Made by a program: the position numbers and the translations under genes. A stretch of DNA of 64,000 bases from Coprinus comatus (lineage: Eukaryota > Basidiomycota > Agaricomycetes > Agaricales > Agaricaceae), in the NCBI GenBank assembly GCA_034638255.1, contig JAWPGT010000018.1, forward strand, positions 62,001-126,000. The letters are read 5' to 3'. The notes beneath the pieces were generated by a model. That model saw only the letters and a list, made by a program, of their open reading frames with translations. It was not told the DNA's origin and made no database searches. Positions 46,627 through 58,346 of the stretch are shown one piece after another; positions within the stretch are counted from its first letter, which is position 1, and each line of letters begins with the position of its first letter.

Positions 46627-47155
46627 CCTATGGGTGTGCTGGTATGTTTCTGCTCGCTTATTCTGCTCGCTTAAAAAAGTTGCCTAATTTTTTTCATGGT
46701 GACATTATGTGCCTCGCACTCGCAGTTTACGCTACTATGGGTTGTACGATGGTTGCCACTTTAGTTCATAATTTATACTTTCTCATAAACAATACCTGTC
46801 CTTTCGTTTTCTGCCCTTTACTGTCACACTCATTAATTCTCAAACGTTTTCTTGAAGCATTTTTGTACACTTACTTCATTTTACACGCGCACGCGCCACT
46901 TGATAAATTATTTTTGGAATTGAACGTATCTATAACTTTATGCTCCGTCCCCATTTTTCTCCTTTCCGTAACCATGTTTCCACCGACATCGTACGAGTTA
47001 GACTCTGTGAAATAGGGTGATGCCCAAATCCCTCATGCCTTATTTCGTGTTCTTCCATTCTTGAAAGTTGAGTTCATCTGAACTGACCCTATATCTAGCA
47101 TAATAATACTAGTGGGAGAGGATGCCAACTTTAAATTATATCATACATAACTTTA
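46627..47155. other. Convergent 3' intergenic region
   Basis: 529 bp between the stops of the disordered-protein gene and the small MGSSASK gene. It contains an open frame of 130 codons overlapping the upstream stop, hydrophobic and without family resemblance, taken as non-coding 3' sequence. Confidence 0.5.
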
Positions 47156-48078
47156 CTAATCGGGATACTTGTTACTTTGTGCTGTAGTGGATGTTGAAGA
47201 GTTATGACCATATGCAGATTCCACCCAAATTGCCTATATTATAACAGCAGTTAGCTAAACTCTGTGTTTGAGAGTCCCGCCATGGATCATATGTTTCCCT
47301 CCCTATTATCCACGGTAACCGGAATAATGAATGAAAAAAGACACTCACCTTCATAACCACATTCTCATTTCCATCTTTATCCACAACTTTCTTGACGTCT
47401 TTCCCTATACTTGGACTACTCACAAACCTAGCCACACGTTCCAACTTTTCGAAATCAACATTATACTGTTTCGCTACCCTTTCCATTTCCTCTTTACTCT
47501 GTACACCTTTCCGTTTGTCAAGTAACTCATTTAACGTTCCAGCATGGATTTTATTCGAGGTTTGTTGTTGTTGTCCATGGTGTTGGTTAGAAGATTCAAG
47601 TTCATGTTCAAGTTCTTGTCGAGATTTAAACAATTCCGCCGTTGCTGTTTTATCCTAAACCATATTAACATTAACATTCAAAAACGCGTAATGAATATGA
47701 TATGATATTCACAGGTTGAAAAGTCTTCATATGATGATCCACACGAACCGGTCCCAACCGATTCAACTTGGCCAAAAAGTCTGGATCCCTCGCGTCTTTT
47801 TCAATGTCTACAATTTATACAGACACACAACAAAGAGTGTGTCAGAAACAATCCTAATGTTCAGCTGCTTTTCGATAATAACACATTGAAGAGGGCCAAT
47901 GTGAAAAGTGAAATTGACACATACCCTCAGTCCGATGTTCACTTGCATAACGATGTTCCTTCAGCTGTTCTCTACCCACAGCAGAAGGATTCTCATCTGG
48001 TGTTCTTTTTCCTGCCCAAGCAGGAGGTTCAGCACGTTTTGGTAATTTCCTAGTAGCCTTTGAAGCCGAACTGCCCAT
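47156..48078 (-). CDS. Small conserved fungal protein with N-myristoylation motif, unknown function
   Basis: About 210 residues in four exons. The N-terminus MGSSASKATRKLPKRAEPPA has Gly2 and Ser6 followed by basic residues, the classic N-myristoylation context, so membrane association is likely. The next part reads PAWAGKRTPDENPSAVGREQ and, after splicing, DIEKDARDPDFLAKLNRLGP and VRVDHHMKTFQP. The second half is helical: TATAELFKSRQELEHELES, a Gln/His-rich loop, then LNELLDKRKGVQSKEEMERV and FEKLERVARFVSSPSIGKDV. It ends AIWVESAYGHNSSTSTTAQ and SNKYPD with TAG at 47158-47156. The order of conserved blocks looks like a fungus-wide uncharacterised family I have met before but cannot name. All joints checked are in phase. 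Confidence 0.78.
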
Positions 48079-48746
48079 TCTTGTGCGGTCAGGTTATGGA
48101 GCAGGTGAGAGATGTAAAGTGTTAATGACGTTCCGTCTATTCAGGGTCATGTCTTTTTATAATGCTAACAACATGGACGGTTATACATAACTAGGATATA
48201 GAAGCAGCGTTGTAAGCAAGCTATCACCAAAAAGCTCCAGCTAGGCCCTTCCAAAAGGCGTTTTGTTTGCATAGAAAGAGGAAAAAATGGGGGAAAGCAA
48301 CCCAATACTAAGGTATGCAGAAGGGGAAATAATAGAAACGAGTCAAAATATGTCTACTATCATTTTATGACCGAAGTAAACAGTCGAGGTGTTTGTTATA
48401 CATATAGGGAGGAAGCAAAAGTAGAGTTTTCAGTTAAATGGTGATTTATGGGCCCCAAAGTTAAGGAGATAATTGTTCCAGCATCAACTGAATTTCAGCC
48501 ACACAAAAACGAGGCCCTAATTTTGTTAAAGGAGAAAGAGAAATGGATAAGGGATGGGATAGAGAGAACATGTATATTGCTTTGGACGGGGGTATAAGGC
48601 GACGAACGGGTCGATCCAAAACATGCTAACCAGCGGACCATTGAAAACACGAGCAGGAAAAGAGCGGGCGGATGTTGTTGAACAGGACTATAGATATCGT
48701 GTGAGGATAGATAAAGAGCGTCATAAGCATTCGTTTCTGGAGGCGT
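48079..48746. other. Intergenic region upstream of the MGSSASK gene
   Basis: 668 bp between two minus-strand genes. It should contain the promoter and leader of the MGSSASK gene (near 48080-48200) and the 3' UTR of the RRM-PUF gene (toward 48746). No gene or repeat is recognised. Confidence 0.5.
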
Positions 48747-51700
48747 TTAGAATCCCATGTTGTTAGAAGGGTTCTGTTGGTATGATTGGTACATGTATGA
48801 TTGATAGACATGGGGTGGCAATTGTTGAGGAGATGGCGCCATTCCACCGTAAGGAGTCTGTTGTTGCAGAAGACTAACAGGCTGGCTCAGGCCCGGAGAT
48901 TGGTTTCCGTAATTCGGGGTTGGTCCAACGTTTCCATTTCCAGGCATTCCAAGGTTCCTTCTACCACCCATTTGCCTGGGACTGTTATTTTCCGGTGTTC
49001 TCAAACCATATTGCATATATGCTTCAGGCACATATGGAGTGGCTGCCGGTGCAGGAACAGGCGCAGTGATGTTGGGTCGTCTCATGGCATTGGGATGGTT
49101 TTGATTATAGGTAGGATCTAAGGTGATAGGCGCAGGCCCAGCCTGAGGATTTTGGCCACCCATTTGCAAAGCTGCCATCATTGAAGCGAATCCCTGGTCA
49201 TTAGGAGGGTAGGAAGGCAAGCCAGGAACACCGGCGAACGCATTCTGGTTGTTAGACTTGACTTTACCGGTAGGTGGAAGGCTATTATTGTATGTGGGCT
49301 GGTAGTTTGGTACCTGCAAGCCAACCTCTTCGATAAGTCTGCGATAAGCCTGAGTAGCGATGACTTTGAGTTCAATGAGAACGCGTTTTGTGGCCTCGAT
49401 GTAGTTCTGCTTTTCAACGGGGTCAAGGAAAGAGCTCGTCAAGATTTTATGGACAACTGCAACACCATTGACTTGATCACCCAAAACGTCCGTAAGAACA
49501 TGATCTCCAGGAGAGTTAAATAAGGCTTCAACAATTTGACGAGAAGCATTCGGCTCAGTCCTTTGGTTGACAATACGTAGAACGGTTAAAGAAGCCAGTT
49601 TATGAGTGCAGAGGTGAGAGAGATGAGGAGTGAAACGAGGAGCAAGCAAATTATATCTCGAAGGGAAGTTGGATGTGTCCAACAACCAAGTTAGCAGCAA
49701 AGCACCATTTGGATTAGTGGCCAGAGGAATTGAATTGAGAATGATGGCTGTCGCAATTCGTCGTTGTTGGCTGATGGTGATAAAGGGGCTCTCAAGGCAT
49801 GCCCTCATACTACGAGCTCCGAATCTCCCCTGAGCAACTTCCCACATACGGTCAACAATGGCATCGAAAATGAAGTCGTTGGCAGGTTGACCAAAGCGCA
49901 AGCAACATCTGGTTTTTATAGTAAGTCGCGATTCAACAATCGCAATAAATGATATTACTACTGCACCACGTAGTTACCAAACTGATCCAACAAGAGAGGG
50001 GGGGCATATGCCCTCAAGTTCTGAGCAATTAAAGCAATTTCTTCAGGAGCATTAACACATTCAATAATCTTTTGTGCAGCCCATGTGCCATTTTTGTGAA
50101 TACCAATCATAGCCAAGTGAGGGCAAAGACGTTCTAACATTGCAAATCGAGGGACGGTAGAGCATTTCTCAAATAATTTTTGGACGACCTGCAAAATAAC
50201 AGGGTTTAACACATAGTTCTTAAGCTCAAATCAGGATCAAACCCACTGTGTTACCAAGCCAGTCAGAAGCAAGGTCAACGATTTCACCATCCATGAAATC
50301 GGTCGCGACCTGATCTATTTCTTCTACGCCCATTGAGCCTGAGTCTAAACGTTTTCGTAGTTCTCGGAGTTTTGCAGCATCCCACCGTCTGCTATTAGGC
50401 CTTTCGGATACGAGGGGAATGGTGGTATAATACATGGTGGGCGGTCGGAAATCTGGTTGGAAGAACGTTAAGGGTAAGTGTATTTATATGAAAGGTCACT
50501 TTGTACTAACCTCCAAGTGCTTGAATATCTGCTTCTGCATCCGAGCTACCAGCACTCAATTCTCTCATTATCATTTGTTGCTCAGTAACTGATGGGGTCA
50601 GGCCAGGAGGCTTCGCCAATCCGTCGGAAACATTATGAATTCCTGATCCTATCATGCTGAGCAAGAGATTAGATCTATAATTCTCAACAACACCACCCAA
50701 AACTTGTTGATCAGCAGGAATGGTGGAAGCACCCTTGACGTTACGTAGAGCATGAATTGTAGCACCAACGCTCAAATCGCCCACGCCCTGAACGACGACA
50801 TTCGTGTTCTCTTCAGAACCACTGGTACCTTCTTGGCCGTTCTTAACAGGGACTTTGGCAAACCCGATTCTGATAGCACCAACATCACTACCAAGAACGT
50901 CACGTCCATTTAACGCTTTGCGAGCACGAACCGCGTCATCAAGACGTTCAAAATTGACTGTTAAAATAGTGATCAGTAGCCAAGCGGTCATTAGCCAGTA
51001 CTTCTACTCACTAAATCCACAATTTTTGTGAGTCAAAACTCTCGCTGATTCAATTGGGCCGTAGGGACTGAAGACGCTCAAGATAGTGGCAGGGGTAGTG
51101 GTCGAAGGAATAGAACCAATCCAGAGAGCACGGGTGGGAGTAGATTGCAATTGCGCATCCATACCATTCATGGCACTATTATTACCAGTTGCCTTACCAG
51201 CAGTGTTATTGGGAGAAGTTGGTCCTGGACTAACAGGAGTACCCTTGGCAGGAGCGACAGGAGCACTATCAGCTTTACCGAAGCCAATGCGTACGAGTTG
51301 ACCGTTCGGCATATTGATGTTTCCTCCAAGCCTATTCAGGACATCTTCTTTAGCACGGATGGCGTCAGCTTGGTCAACAAAGTTGACGAATCCACATTCC
51401 TACAGGAAATAATGAGTGCTTTTTATAGTGATTATTTCGATCCAAGTACCTTTTCGGGCAAGAGCCTTAAGCTCTCGATAGCACCATAGGGAGCAAAGAC
51501 ATGGATGAGCTGCTCACTAGTGAAGGAGCTATCCAGATTACCAATCCAAAGCGAACGGGTGGGAGTCTGCAGAGACGAAGATTGTCCCTCTGATTTAGGG
51601 GAAATAGAACGGTTTTGGTTGGATTGAGAGTTAGGGGCAAGGAAGTAAGCCGATGCACCTCTTCCAGATCCGGGCGTTTCGCCTCCGCTGGGAGGGAAAT

Positions 51701-52970
51701 GAACGGAGGGTGATGACGAAGTCCTGGGACCTTGTCTATCTGTCCTTAGGATACCTGAATGATTTCCGCCAAGGGTGTTGGACACTAAACTGAGATTAGA
51801 TGTTTGGTGGTTAAGTTCGCTAAGATAGGGAAGGGTATCTGCCGCAGTGGTGGCTCTGCGAGTAATAGTGCGCATAGGGTCATCAAGGGTACCAACTGAA
51901 ATTGCTCGTGGCCTAGTTTGAGATAGGCTATCAGTAGCCTTGTATCCCTGATTAAGGTACGAGTTCGTATACCCATTGTCGTGCAAGGATGTATTGTCAT
52001 AAGAAGTTAATTGTTGACGGCCATATCCATGATCTTCATAATGTTGAGGGAAATAATCCTCCTCGTCCGCCTCTACTGCCGGAGTAGACATGAGCGAGCC
52101 AACTTGAGGTCTCCTTCCGTAAGCGGACACGGTGCTCGCGCGCATGCGGTTTCCGACGATAGCCGCCTGCGCCTGATTGCGCAATTCGGTCAAGGTAGCA
52201 GCTGGAGGTGGTCTATGATCATCCAATCCGAGATAGTTGAGCGTGTGGACATCAAATGAATCAGTTTCCGACTCGACAGAAGCGATTGATCGTTCGTCCA
52301 AAACAGGAATATTTCCACCACCGTTAGAAGAGGGCATCCATGTAGAATTAAAAAGTGAGGACCCGAACGCGTTTGATAAGCCGGCTGAAGGCAACGTAAG
52401 AGAGCCCGCACGAAGCCTGCTGGTACGTTCTGTGACAACAGAAGAAGTTACAGAAGAAGCCACCGAGGTGGTATGCCGGAGGCTAGGACGAGCAGTTGCC
52501 AAACTGGAAGCGGAATTGGTGACGAGATTGCGTTGTGCCTGCTCGAGAAGGGCATCCGTTGCACTCAACTGACCAGAGAAGGCAGGAGAGGCATCTGTGA
52601 ATCTCTGCTGTGCTGCGAGTTGGACATTGGAAGGTAAGGTTCCAGCCCTGGCCCTTTTGTATCCCGGGGGAAAAGTGGGAGGGGGCAAAGAAGAGCCATC
52701 TGCCAGTGCATGTATAGGCGAGGATTCATCTGGAGGGGAGCCCGATGGAAGAGCCCTCAAAGCAGGGGGCCTGTATCTGGCAGTTCCAAGAGCATTATCG
52801 CCCTGCATCTCCCTTCTGAGGCAATCGCAAAATCGGATGAGATGGGCAAATATGGCAATGGGAACCACTTACCGCTTGGCAGCATAGGCAGCTGAGGGGG
52901 CTGGGGGAGGTGTCTTGCCTGCAGAGGGCCCCCTAGGGTAGGGGTTGTTGTCGTTGGCCGATAGAGACAT
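48747..52970 (-). CDS. RRM-Pumilio RNA-binding protein, JSN1/PUF2 type
   Basis: Post-transcriptional regulator that binds 3' UTRs. In yeast Jsn1/Puf2 bind mRNAs of membrane proteins and Jsn1 links Arp2/3 to mitochondria. The start MSLSANDNNPYPRGPSAGKT is followed by a long Ser/Pro-rich region with phospho-like sites. RRM1 (SLWIGNLDSSFTSEQLIHVF, then ECGFVNFVDQADAI) and RRM2 (ALWIGSIPSTTTPATILSVF, then NCGFVNFERLDDAVRARKAL) come next. The Pumilio array begins with DFMDGEIVDLASDWLGNTVV and includes IGIHKNGTWAAQKIIECV, LLLDQFGNYVVQCCLRFG, FGARSMRACLESP, NPNGALLLTWLLD and HKLASLTVLRIV. Several repeats are divergent, as usual in this subfamily. The Gln/Pro-rich tail ends NPSNNMGF. The two-RRM plus PUF order separates it from Puf3/Puf4 types. 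Confidence 0.92.
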
Positions 52971-53261
52971 TATAGAGGAAAAAAGGATTAGGGATTACAA
53001 GAGCTGGACGTTGGTGCTGTAGATATACGGAAGCGTCAAGAATTAGATAAAAGACCAGAAGGCAGCTGGCCTCAACTACGGGGGCAGAGAGCCGTGGTAG
53101 TATGGTAGATGGGCTTCGTATCTGCTGGGAACTTTCTTCACCACACTCAACCGCTGGCCATTCCCACGCCAAATATCCAGTTTACACGGGTCTCAATCAC
53201 GCGAGCCATTATCATTAATATCTACTACAAATCTACACAGATAATACTAGAAAATCAATTA
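52971..53261. other. Intergenic region upstream of the RRM-PUF gene
   Basis: 291 bp holding the RRM-PUF promoter and leader and the 3' UTR of the KilA-N gene. No clear motif is seen. Confidence 0.45.
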
Positions 53262-56200
53262 TCACGTTCCCTTCCGTCGATGCGCATCAGCAACTCGTTT
53301 TGACCGTCGCAGCGACTGCTCCTGTCTTTCTGCAGCTTTCAGCGAAGATGCCCGCGTACTCCGCTTCGTCTCACACACTTCATCTAACCCATTCTCAGAC
53401 GGAGATCGTCTCTTCTTTCCTCGTGCTGCTGGCCTGGGCTCATCCTTAACTTCTCGTGTCCGTAGTTTGCGTTCCGTCACCTCTGGGACTCTCTCTGGTT
53501 CTACGTCCATGGCAAATAACTTTGGTATATCTTCTTGCTTCACTTGTACATCTTTCTCTTCCTCCTCCCCAGGGATAATACACAGCTCCCGGAACAATTC
53601 TTGTTCCTTCGCACTCAGGGGAGAGACAACATCCAAACAGTCCCTGCCTTCTTCTTTAATACTGTTCTTCCGCTGTAATGAGTTTAGATGATGGCTGTGC
53701 GCCTGGGCTAAGAGTTTTTCCCTCTCTCCGGTAGCTAATACCGCCCCAAGTGCAAAGACACCCGTCATCGGGAAAGACATCACATCGCTTTGTGGTGTCC
53801 AGGTTGACCTTGAATCTGCCTGCATCACTTTCTGTGGATTTAGTGACCCAATATTGCAACCATTTCCCGCCGAATAGTTAGTGCTAGAAGTGCCAGAAGC
53901 ATCAGGAGCACCCGTTGCTTGAGCCTGTGCGCAAGTGACCATTGATTCAAACCATCGTCCGAATTGCTTCAACATCCTTCCACTTGCATAGGTTCGATGG
54001 AAATCTTTCAATGCACTCGGAAATCGTTCTACGACGTCATCTCCAAGAAATACACTCAGCCCTTCCGTCACCTGGTCTTTCCCTGTCGAGTCGGCGTCAA
54101 GGTCTTTGACATACGCCTGCGCAACCTCAAGAGGTACCCAAACTCCACAAACCTTCTCACTTCCCCACCCTCTTCCAACCACCACTGCGTTGGGTACCAT
54201 ACTCAATACCGGATACCCTCGGCTTTTCCCACACCACTCAACTATTGGTGTCAGATTCACAAAGTCAGTATCGATTCTTCGTAATAGTAGATAGGGGCCT
54301 AATGGCATCTGATATACTGAAATCTCTGTAAAACTATTCAGAGCTGAGGATATTGATTATGCTTGGGTAAAACGGACCTTCAATTTGAGTAGCGCTAATA
54401 GGAGGATTACAAGGTTGACACGTATGTACCACAACACCTTCCGCCTCTCCTTTGCTCAACGTCGCGGTGCAACTCATTCTCATTGCCTGCGGTGACACGC
54501 ATGTCTGACGTAGCGTTGGGAGGACTGGAGAAAGGACAAGTGATGAAGGTGGGACACTCGGAAGTAATGGACGTACAGATGATTGTGTGGAGGATGGTGG
54601 AGGAATAGAAGTAACAGATGATTGCGTGGAGGATGATGGAGGAATAGGAGTAGTTGGCGTCGTGGGAGAATGTACTGATAGTGCTTGTATCAACTGCACA
54701 AGTGCTGCAGCTCCTGGTGACATCGGAGGTGGAGACATATTATCTAAATCTGTTGTTATAGATGTTTGCATAGTTTGAGATGCTGGAGTTGATATAGATG
54801 GTGAGGTGGCAAACGAGGTGGAGGCCTGAGACTGAACAAAAAGAACCGTCTTGGCTCCGTACTGCTCAGTTGCACTCTCGCTGGTTTCTTGGCCTGACAG
54901 TTCATCTTCCAAATCTAATGAATCATCACCCACACTGGGAAACAAAGACTCAAAACCAACATCGCAATCTTCTTGTTTGATTCGAATAGTCTCTTCTCCT
55001 AAACCCAGACCCAGCCCCCACTCTTGTTGTTGCCCAAATGATACATCCCACTCCCACGAATCCAACACCTCCACTTTGACCCTTGGCTCAAGTTTTGGCG
55101 CGTTTGGTCGTAATACAGCGGCTGCTTGAGCAATCACCTCCACAACCTTTGCATCTGCAACACTAGAGTCAAAGTCATCCCATGCATCCAACATACCCTG
55201 TACATCCCTCGGTTCGTCTTTTATATTCAGCTGCGGTAACGGTGGCAGAGCAGGCGGAGCAGATGGAGAGCGAGGTCCAGGACTCTCCCATAGTGTCTCC
55301 ACATCCTCATCACTATCATCTTCCTCATCCTCTTCGCCCCACCCAAGACTACCTTCTTCTTCTTCCAGAAAATCGGTTGAAGTACATCTGGGATGCGACA
55401 TTTGGAAATCGTCATCATCATCCACCACTTCCTCTTCTTCTTCATCCGCTTCGTCATCATCATCATCGTCGTCGTCGTCGTCATCGTCATCAGATTCGGG
55501 TGGAGGTGAAGAAACACTATTAGCAACGGATGGTGACCGACGGAAAGATTCAGTAGGTAATTCGAGTGTTGCAGGGAATCTTGGAGATGTACCAATGGGT
55601 AAAGTATTACATGGAGAGTGCCGAGAAAAGGAAGGGGGATAGAGTTGTTTTTCGTCTTGTATCTCCATATGCTGTAATGCGTGAGTATCATCAACAGACA
55701 TAGAGGAATCAGGGTTAGAGTCGGAATCTGATGCATACTCGATATCTCTCGTAAGATCAATTATGGACCGCGAATTAGTTGGTTTGGTCGAGGATGAAGA
55801 TATCAGGGATGAATTGCATTTCACTAGCGGTTTGAGACGTAAGGTGAGCTTGACTTTGGGAGGGGGCTTATCGTGGTCATTTTCTGAATCTGAATCTGAC
55901 GCATGCACAGCAAGCAAGGCGCAACTTCTAAGGGAACGTTTTCGCTTCTGGCCACAAGATGAACCTTCCGCTTCCTTTTGCTTCCGCACGGTCTTCCTCT
56001 CTCTCACAACTTCCTCTGACCTGCCAATCTTGCCGTTCTCTCCATAGTCACATAGCCTAATATTTGCGCGAGCAAAGGGACAGGGTGCACCAGTGGCGCG
56101 ACTCAGGTACCACACCATTGTACCACGTCTAAAGTTTGTGATGCGCCCTTCAGGTTGTATTGAGCACTGTGCACCGCCTGTTCGGGAATAGAGTGCGGGG

Positions 56201-56790
56201 AGGAGGTCGTCATCATCATCGGTGCCTGAAAGAACGTGACGTAGGAGAAGGGGGATGTCCTGTTGCACTTCGCAACGGTGTAGGTGAGTGCGGATATAGG
56301 TTGTGATAGCCTGGCTCGCAGCTGATACACTACAAAAAAGCGCATACATTGAGTCAAAGTGACATAAGAAAGGCAAAGACATACTTTTGCGCAACAAGGC
56401 CATGGTCGAGAACCATCTCTGCGAGGTCTTTGATGGTCATAGCGCAGTTGTCCTGAATGCCGTGAGACTTCATGTGTTATATTTTTTCGCAAAAGTACGC
56501 ACGACTGAAAGAAAGGCACGACCGATGGCGAGAAAGACCTTGCTGCCTGCGTCGTCTGGGTGGAGAACGACATGGGGAGGGGGGAAGTGGGCGGCGGGAG
56601 TGGGTGTGTGGTCAGGCGACTGCCTGCGACGATGAGCTGGGCGTATAGTAATGTTGTTTGCTTTGCGTGTGCCGTATGAGTGGGATGAGGAGGAGGCAGA
56701 GTCCATAGGACATGGGTGAGGAGAAGAAACAGGTGGAAATGTGACAAGCCCAGTCACCCCTCGACTGTCCGGGGTCCCTGTGATCGGCAT
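53262..56790 (-). CDS. Nuclear protein with GDS1-like winged helix and KilA-N/APSES-like domain
   Basis: Predicted DNA-binding regulator. The N-terminal region has SKVFLAIGRAFLSV joined by splicing to DNCAMTIKDLAEMVLDHGLV and VSAASQAITTYIRTHLHRCE, then LLLRHVLSGTDDDDDLLPAL and FRRGTMVWYLSRATGAPCPF. This resembles the winged-helix region of yeast Gds1-like proteins. A long acidic and Ser/Pro-rich middle follows, with an Asp run encoded at 55453-55492. The C-terminal part, reached by a 52-nt intron (GTCCGT to TTACAG, 54386-54335 region) that removes an in-frame stop, reads EISVYQMPLGPYLLLRRIDT, DFVNLTPIVEWCG, VCGVWVPLEVAQAYVKDL and LSVFLGDDVVERFPSALKDF. This resembles KilA-N/APSES domains. Basic nuclear-localisation-like stretches end the protein (RGKKRRSPSENG, RRSKRVADAHRRKGT). 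Both domain calls are from pattern only. Confidence 0.75.
55453..55492. repeat. ATC/GTC triplet repeat encoding polyaspartate
   Basis: Trinucleotide tract in the KilA-N gene giving an unbroken run of Asp codons (GAT/GAC) on the minus strand, part of a longer acidic region. Its length may vary between strains. Confidence 0.8.
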
Positions 56791-56968
56791 CGATCGAGAT
56801 CCAACCGCCGCCTAATGGAGCTCACGCTCCCCTATTGTTCACATGTCTATACATTCCTCTACCAAAATACTAATAACAATAATAAATAATACAAATATAC
56901 ACAGATTAGAGAGCGAGACCAAAAGACAACACCCAGAAAGCTACAATGAAATAATTCCTACAGCACCC

Positions 56969-58067
56969 TCACGCAGCCGTCTTCCTAGACCGTGATGAGG
57001 CAGGTTTACTTGCCGGCTTGCTTGCAGGTTTCTTCGACGCAGGTTTGGTCATCTTCGACTTGGGTTTTGCAGCACTGGCCTTCTTAGTCGCCGGCGCAGC
57101 GGCCTTCTTTGTAACAGTCTTCTTCACTGGGGCCTTCTTTGCGGCAGCTTTGGCCTTCGCAGCAGGAGTGGTCCCCGTAACAGCCTAACCAACCGGTCAG
57201 TTACCATTCCTGACTCAACACCTAAAATGTATCATACCTTCTTAGCTGAGCCACGCTTTGTTGGCGCTGCGGTCTTCTTGGATGACAAAGCGGCCTTCGG
57301 CTTTCCGGCCAGCACCTTTTTTGGGGCAACAGCTTTTTTGGCAGCCGACTTAGCTGCGGTGGGCTTAGTAGTAGATTTGGAAGCACTGGCTTTGGTGGCT
57401 GGAGCCTTCTTCGCAGCCGTCTTAGCAGTGGTTGACTTTGAAGGTGGCTTCGAATTCTATAAATGGATATTTAGAGGATGTGATGTACGCCAATCAAAAG
57501 ATAACATACCTCCTTAGAGGCACTAGGAACTTTGACCTTGGGTGCCAACTTGACCTTGCCTGACGGGCCCTTGGGGAGTACAAAGCTTCCATCGGTTACA
57601 CCAGAGGTAATGGCTCTGTTCAACTGGTAAACTTGTGTTCCAGAGACCTCAATCTGATATTTCTCCTCCGCGAACTACGTAAACAAATTTAGTTTTCTAA
57701 CTCATCCATTGCCACAATGACACATACCTTCTTGATAGTGCTTCGCGAGACACCCTGGCGGGCCTCATCTTTATGATCAACAATGCACTCCTAGAAGGCA
57801 CATCAGTCTCTCGTTACATCAAAATGATCCAACCACGAGTAAAATCACCTTGACTATCTCCTTCCATGAAGGACGACCAGAACTAGCAGCAACAGCGGCT
57901 TTACTCTTAGTAATTCCGGCAGATTTGGTTTTCACAGGGGCAGTTACTTTCTTAGCAGGCTTCTTGGTCACAGCGGCTCTTTTTTTTGCTTCCTTGGTCT
58001 TAGGTGGCGAGGAGGGAGGGGTGGCCGTGTCTTGGGCAGGGGGAGAGAGAGCTGTAATAGTAGGCAT
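56969..58067 (-). CDS. Linker histone H1 (copy A)
   Basis: Binds linker DNA at the nucleosome entry/exit site and compacts chromatin. It starts MPTITALSPPAQDTATPPSS, then a basic N-tail. The globular winged-helix (H15) domain lies at about residues 66-145: GRPSWKEIVKECIVDHKDEA, RQGVSRSTIKKFAEEKYQI, VYQLNRAITSGVTDGSFVLP and KGPSGKVKLAP. The C-tail is long and made of Lys/Ala/Pro repeats (TTAKTAAKKAPATKASASK, PASKKPASKPASKPASS) ending SRSRKTAA, TGA at 56971-56969. Five exons; the globular domain is split by two introns at the same relative places as in the second H1 gene 2.9 kb away, which shows common descent. The upstream region carries several cell-cycle-like motifs. Confidence 0.95.
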
Positions 58068-58346
58068 TTGTGAAAACAGAGGTATCCGGTTTAAAGTAGC
58101 TTTGCAGGGAGCGATGGACTCGAGGACGATTGGAGGGAAAAAGTGAACGCGGGGAACTGGGCTTTCCTATTTAAACCCTCTTCCTGTCAGACGCGTCGCG
58201 CCTCTTAATCATGTCACATGACTGGTCAAAAGTCTCATATACAGTGGCTGTGTTGACTTTTTGTTTGTTGATTTAATTCTCGATAGTGACGCGACGAGTG
58301 ACGCGCAATACACGTGATAAATTGTTACTCTGAGATCCTATCTGAC
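58068..58346 (-). promoter_or_regulatory. Upstream region of histone H1 copy A with TATA-like, ACGCGT, GTGACGCG and CACGTG elements
   Basis: Reading outward from the start codon: a TATA-like TTTAAATA on the minus strand at 58168-58175, ACGCGT at 58191-58196, two GTGACGCG copies on the plus strand at 58286-58293 and 58298-58305, and CACGTG at 58311-58316. ACGCGT is the known core for MBF-type G1/S regulators in fungi, and CACGTG is a bHLH site. The link to S-phase expression is inference. Confidence 0.5.

Noticed and set aside
46623..47015. 130-codon open frame after the disordered-protein gene
   Set aside because: It overlaps the upstream stop codon, is hydrophobic without a family pattern, and lies where a 3' UTR is expected.
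55227..55760. 177-codon minus-strand frame in the KilA-N gene
   Set aside because: It overlaps the acidic coding region in another frame and is Met/Lys/Ile-rich from shifted Asp/Glu codons.
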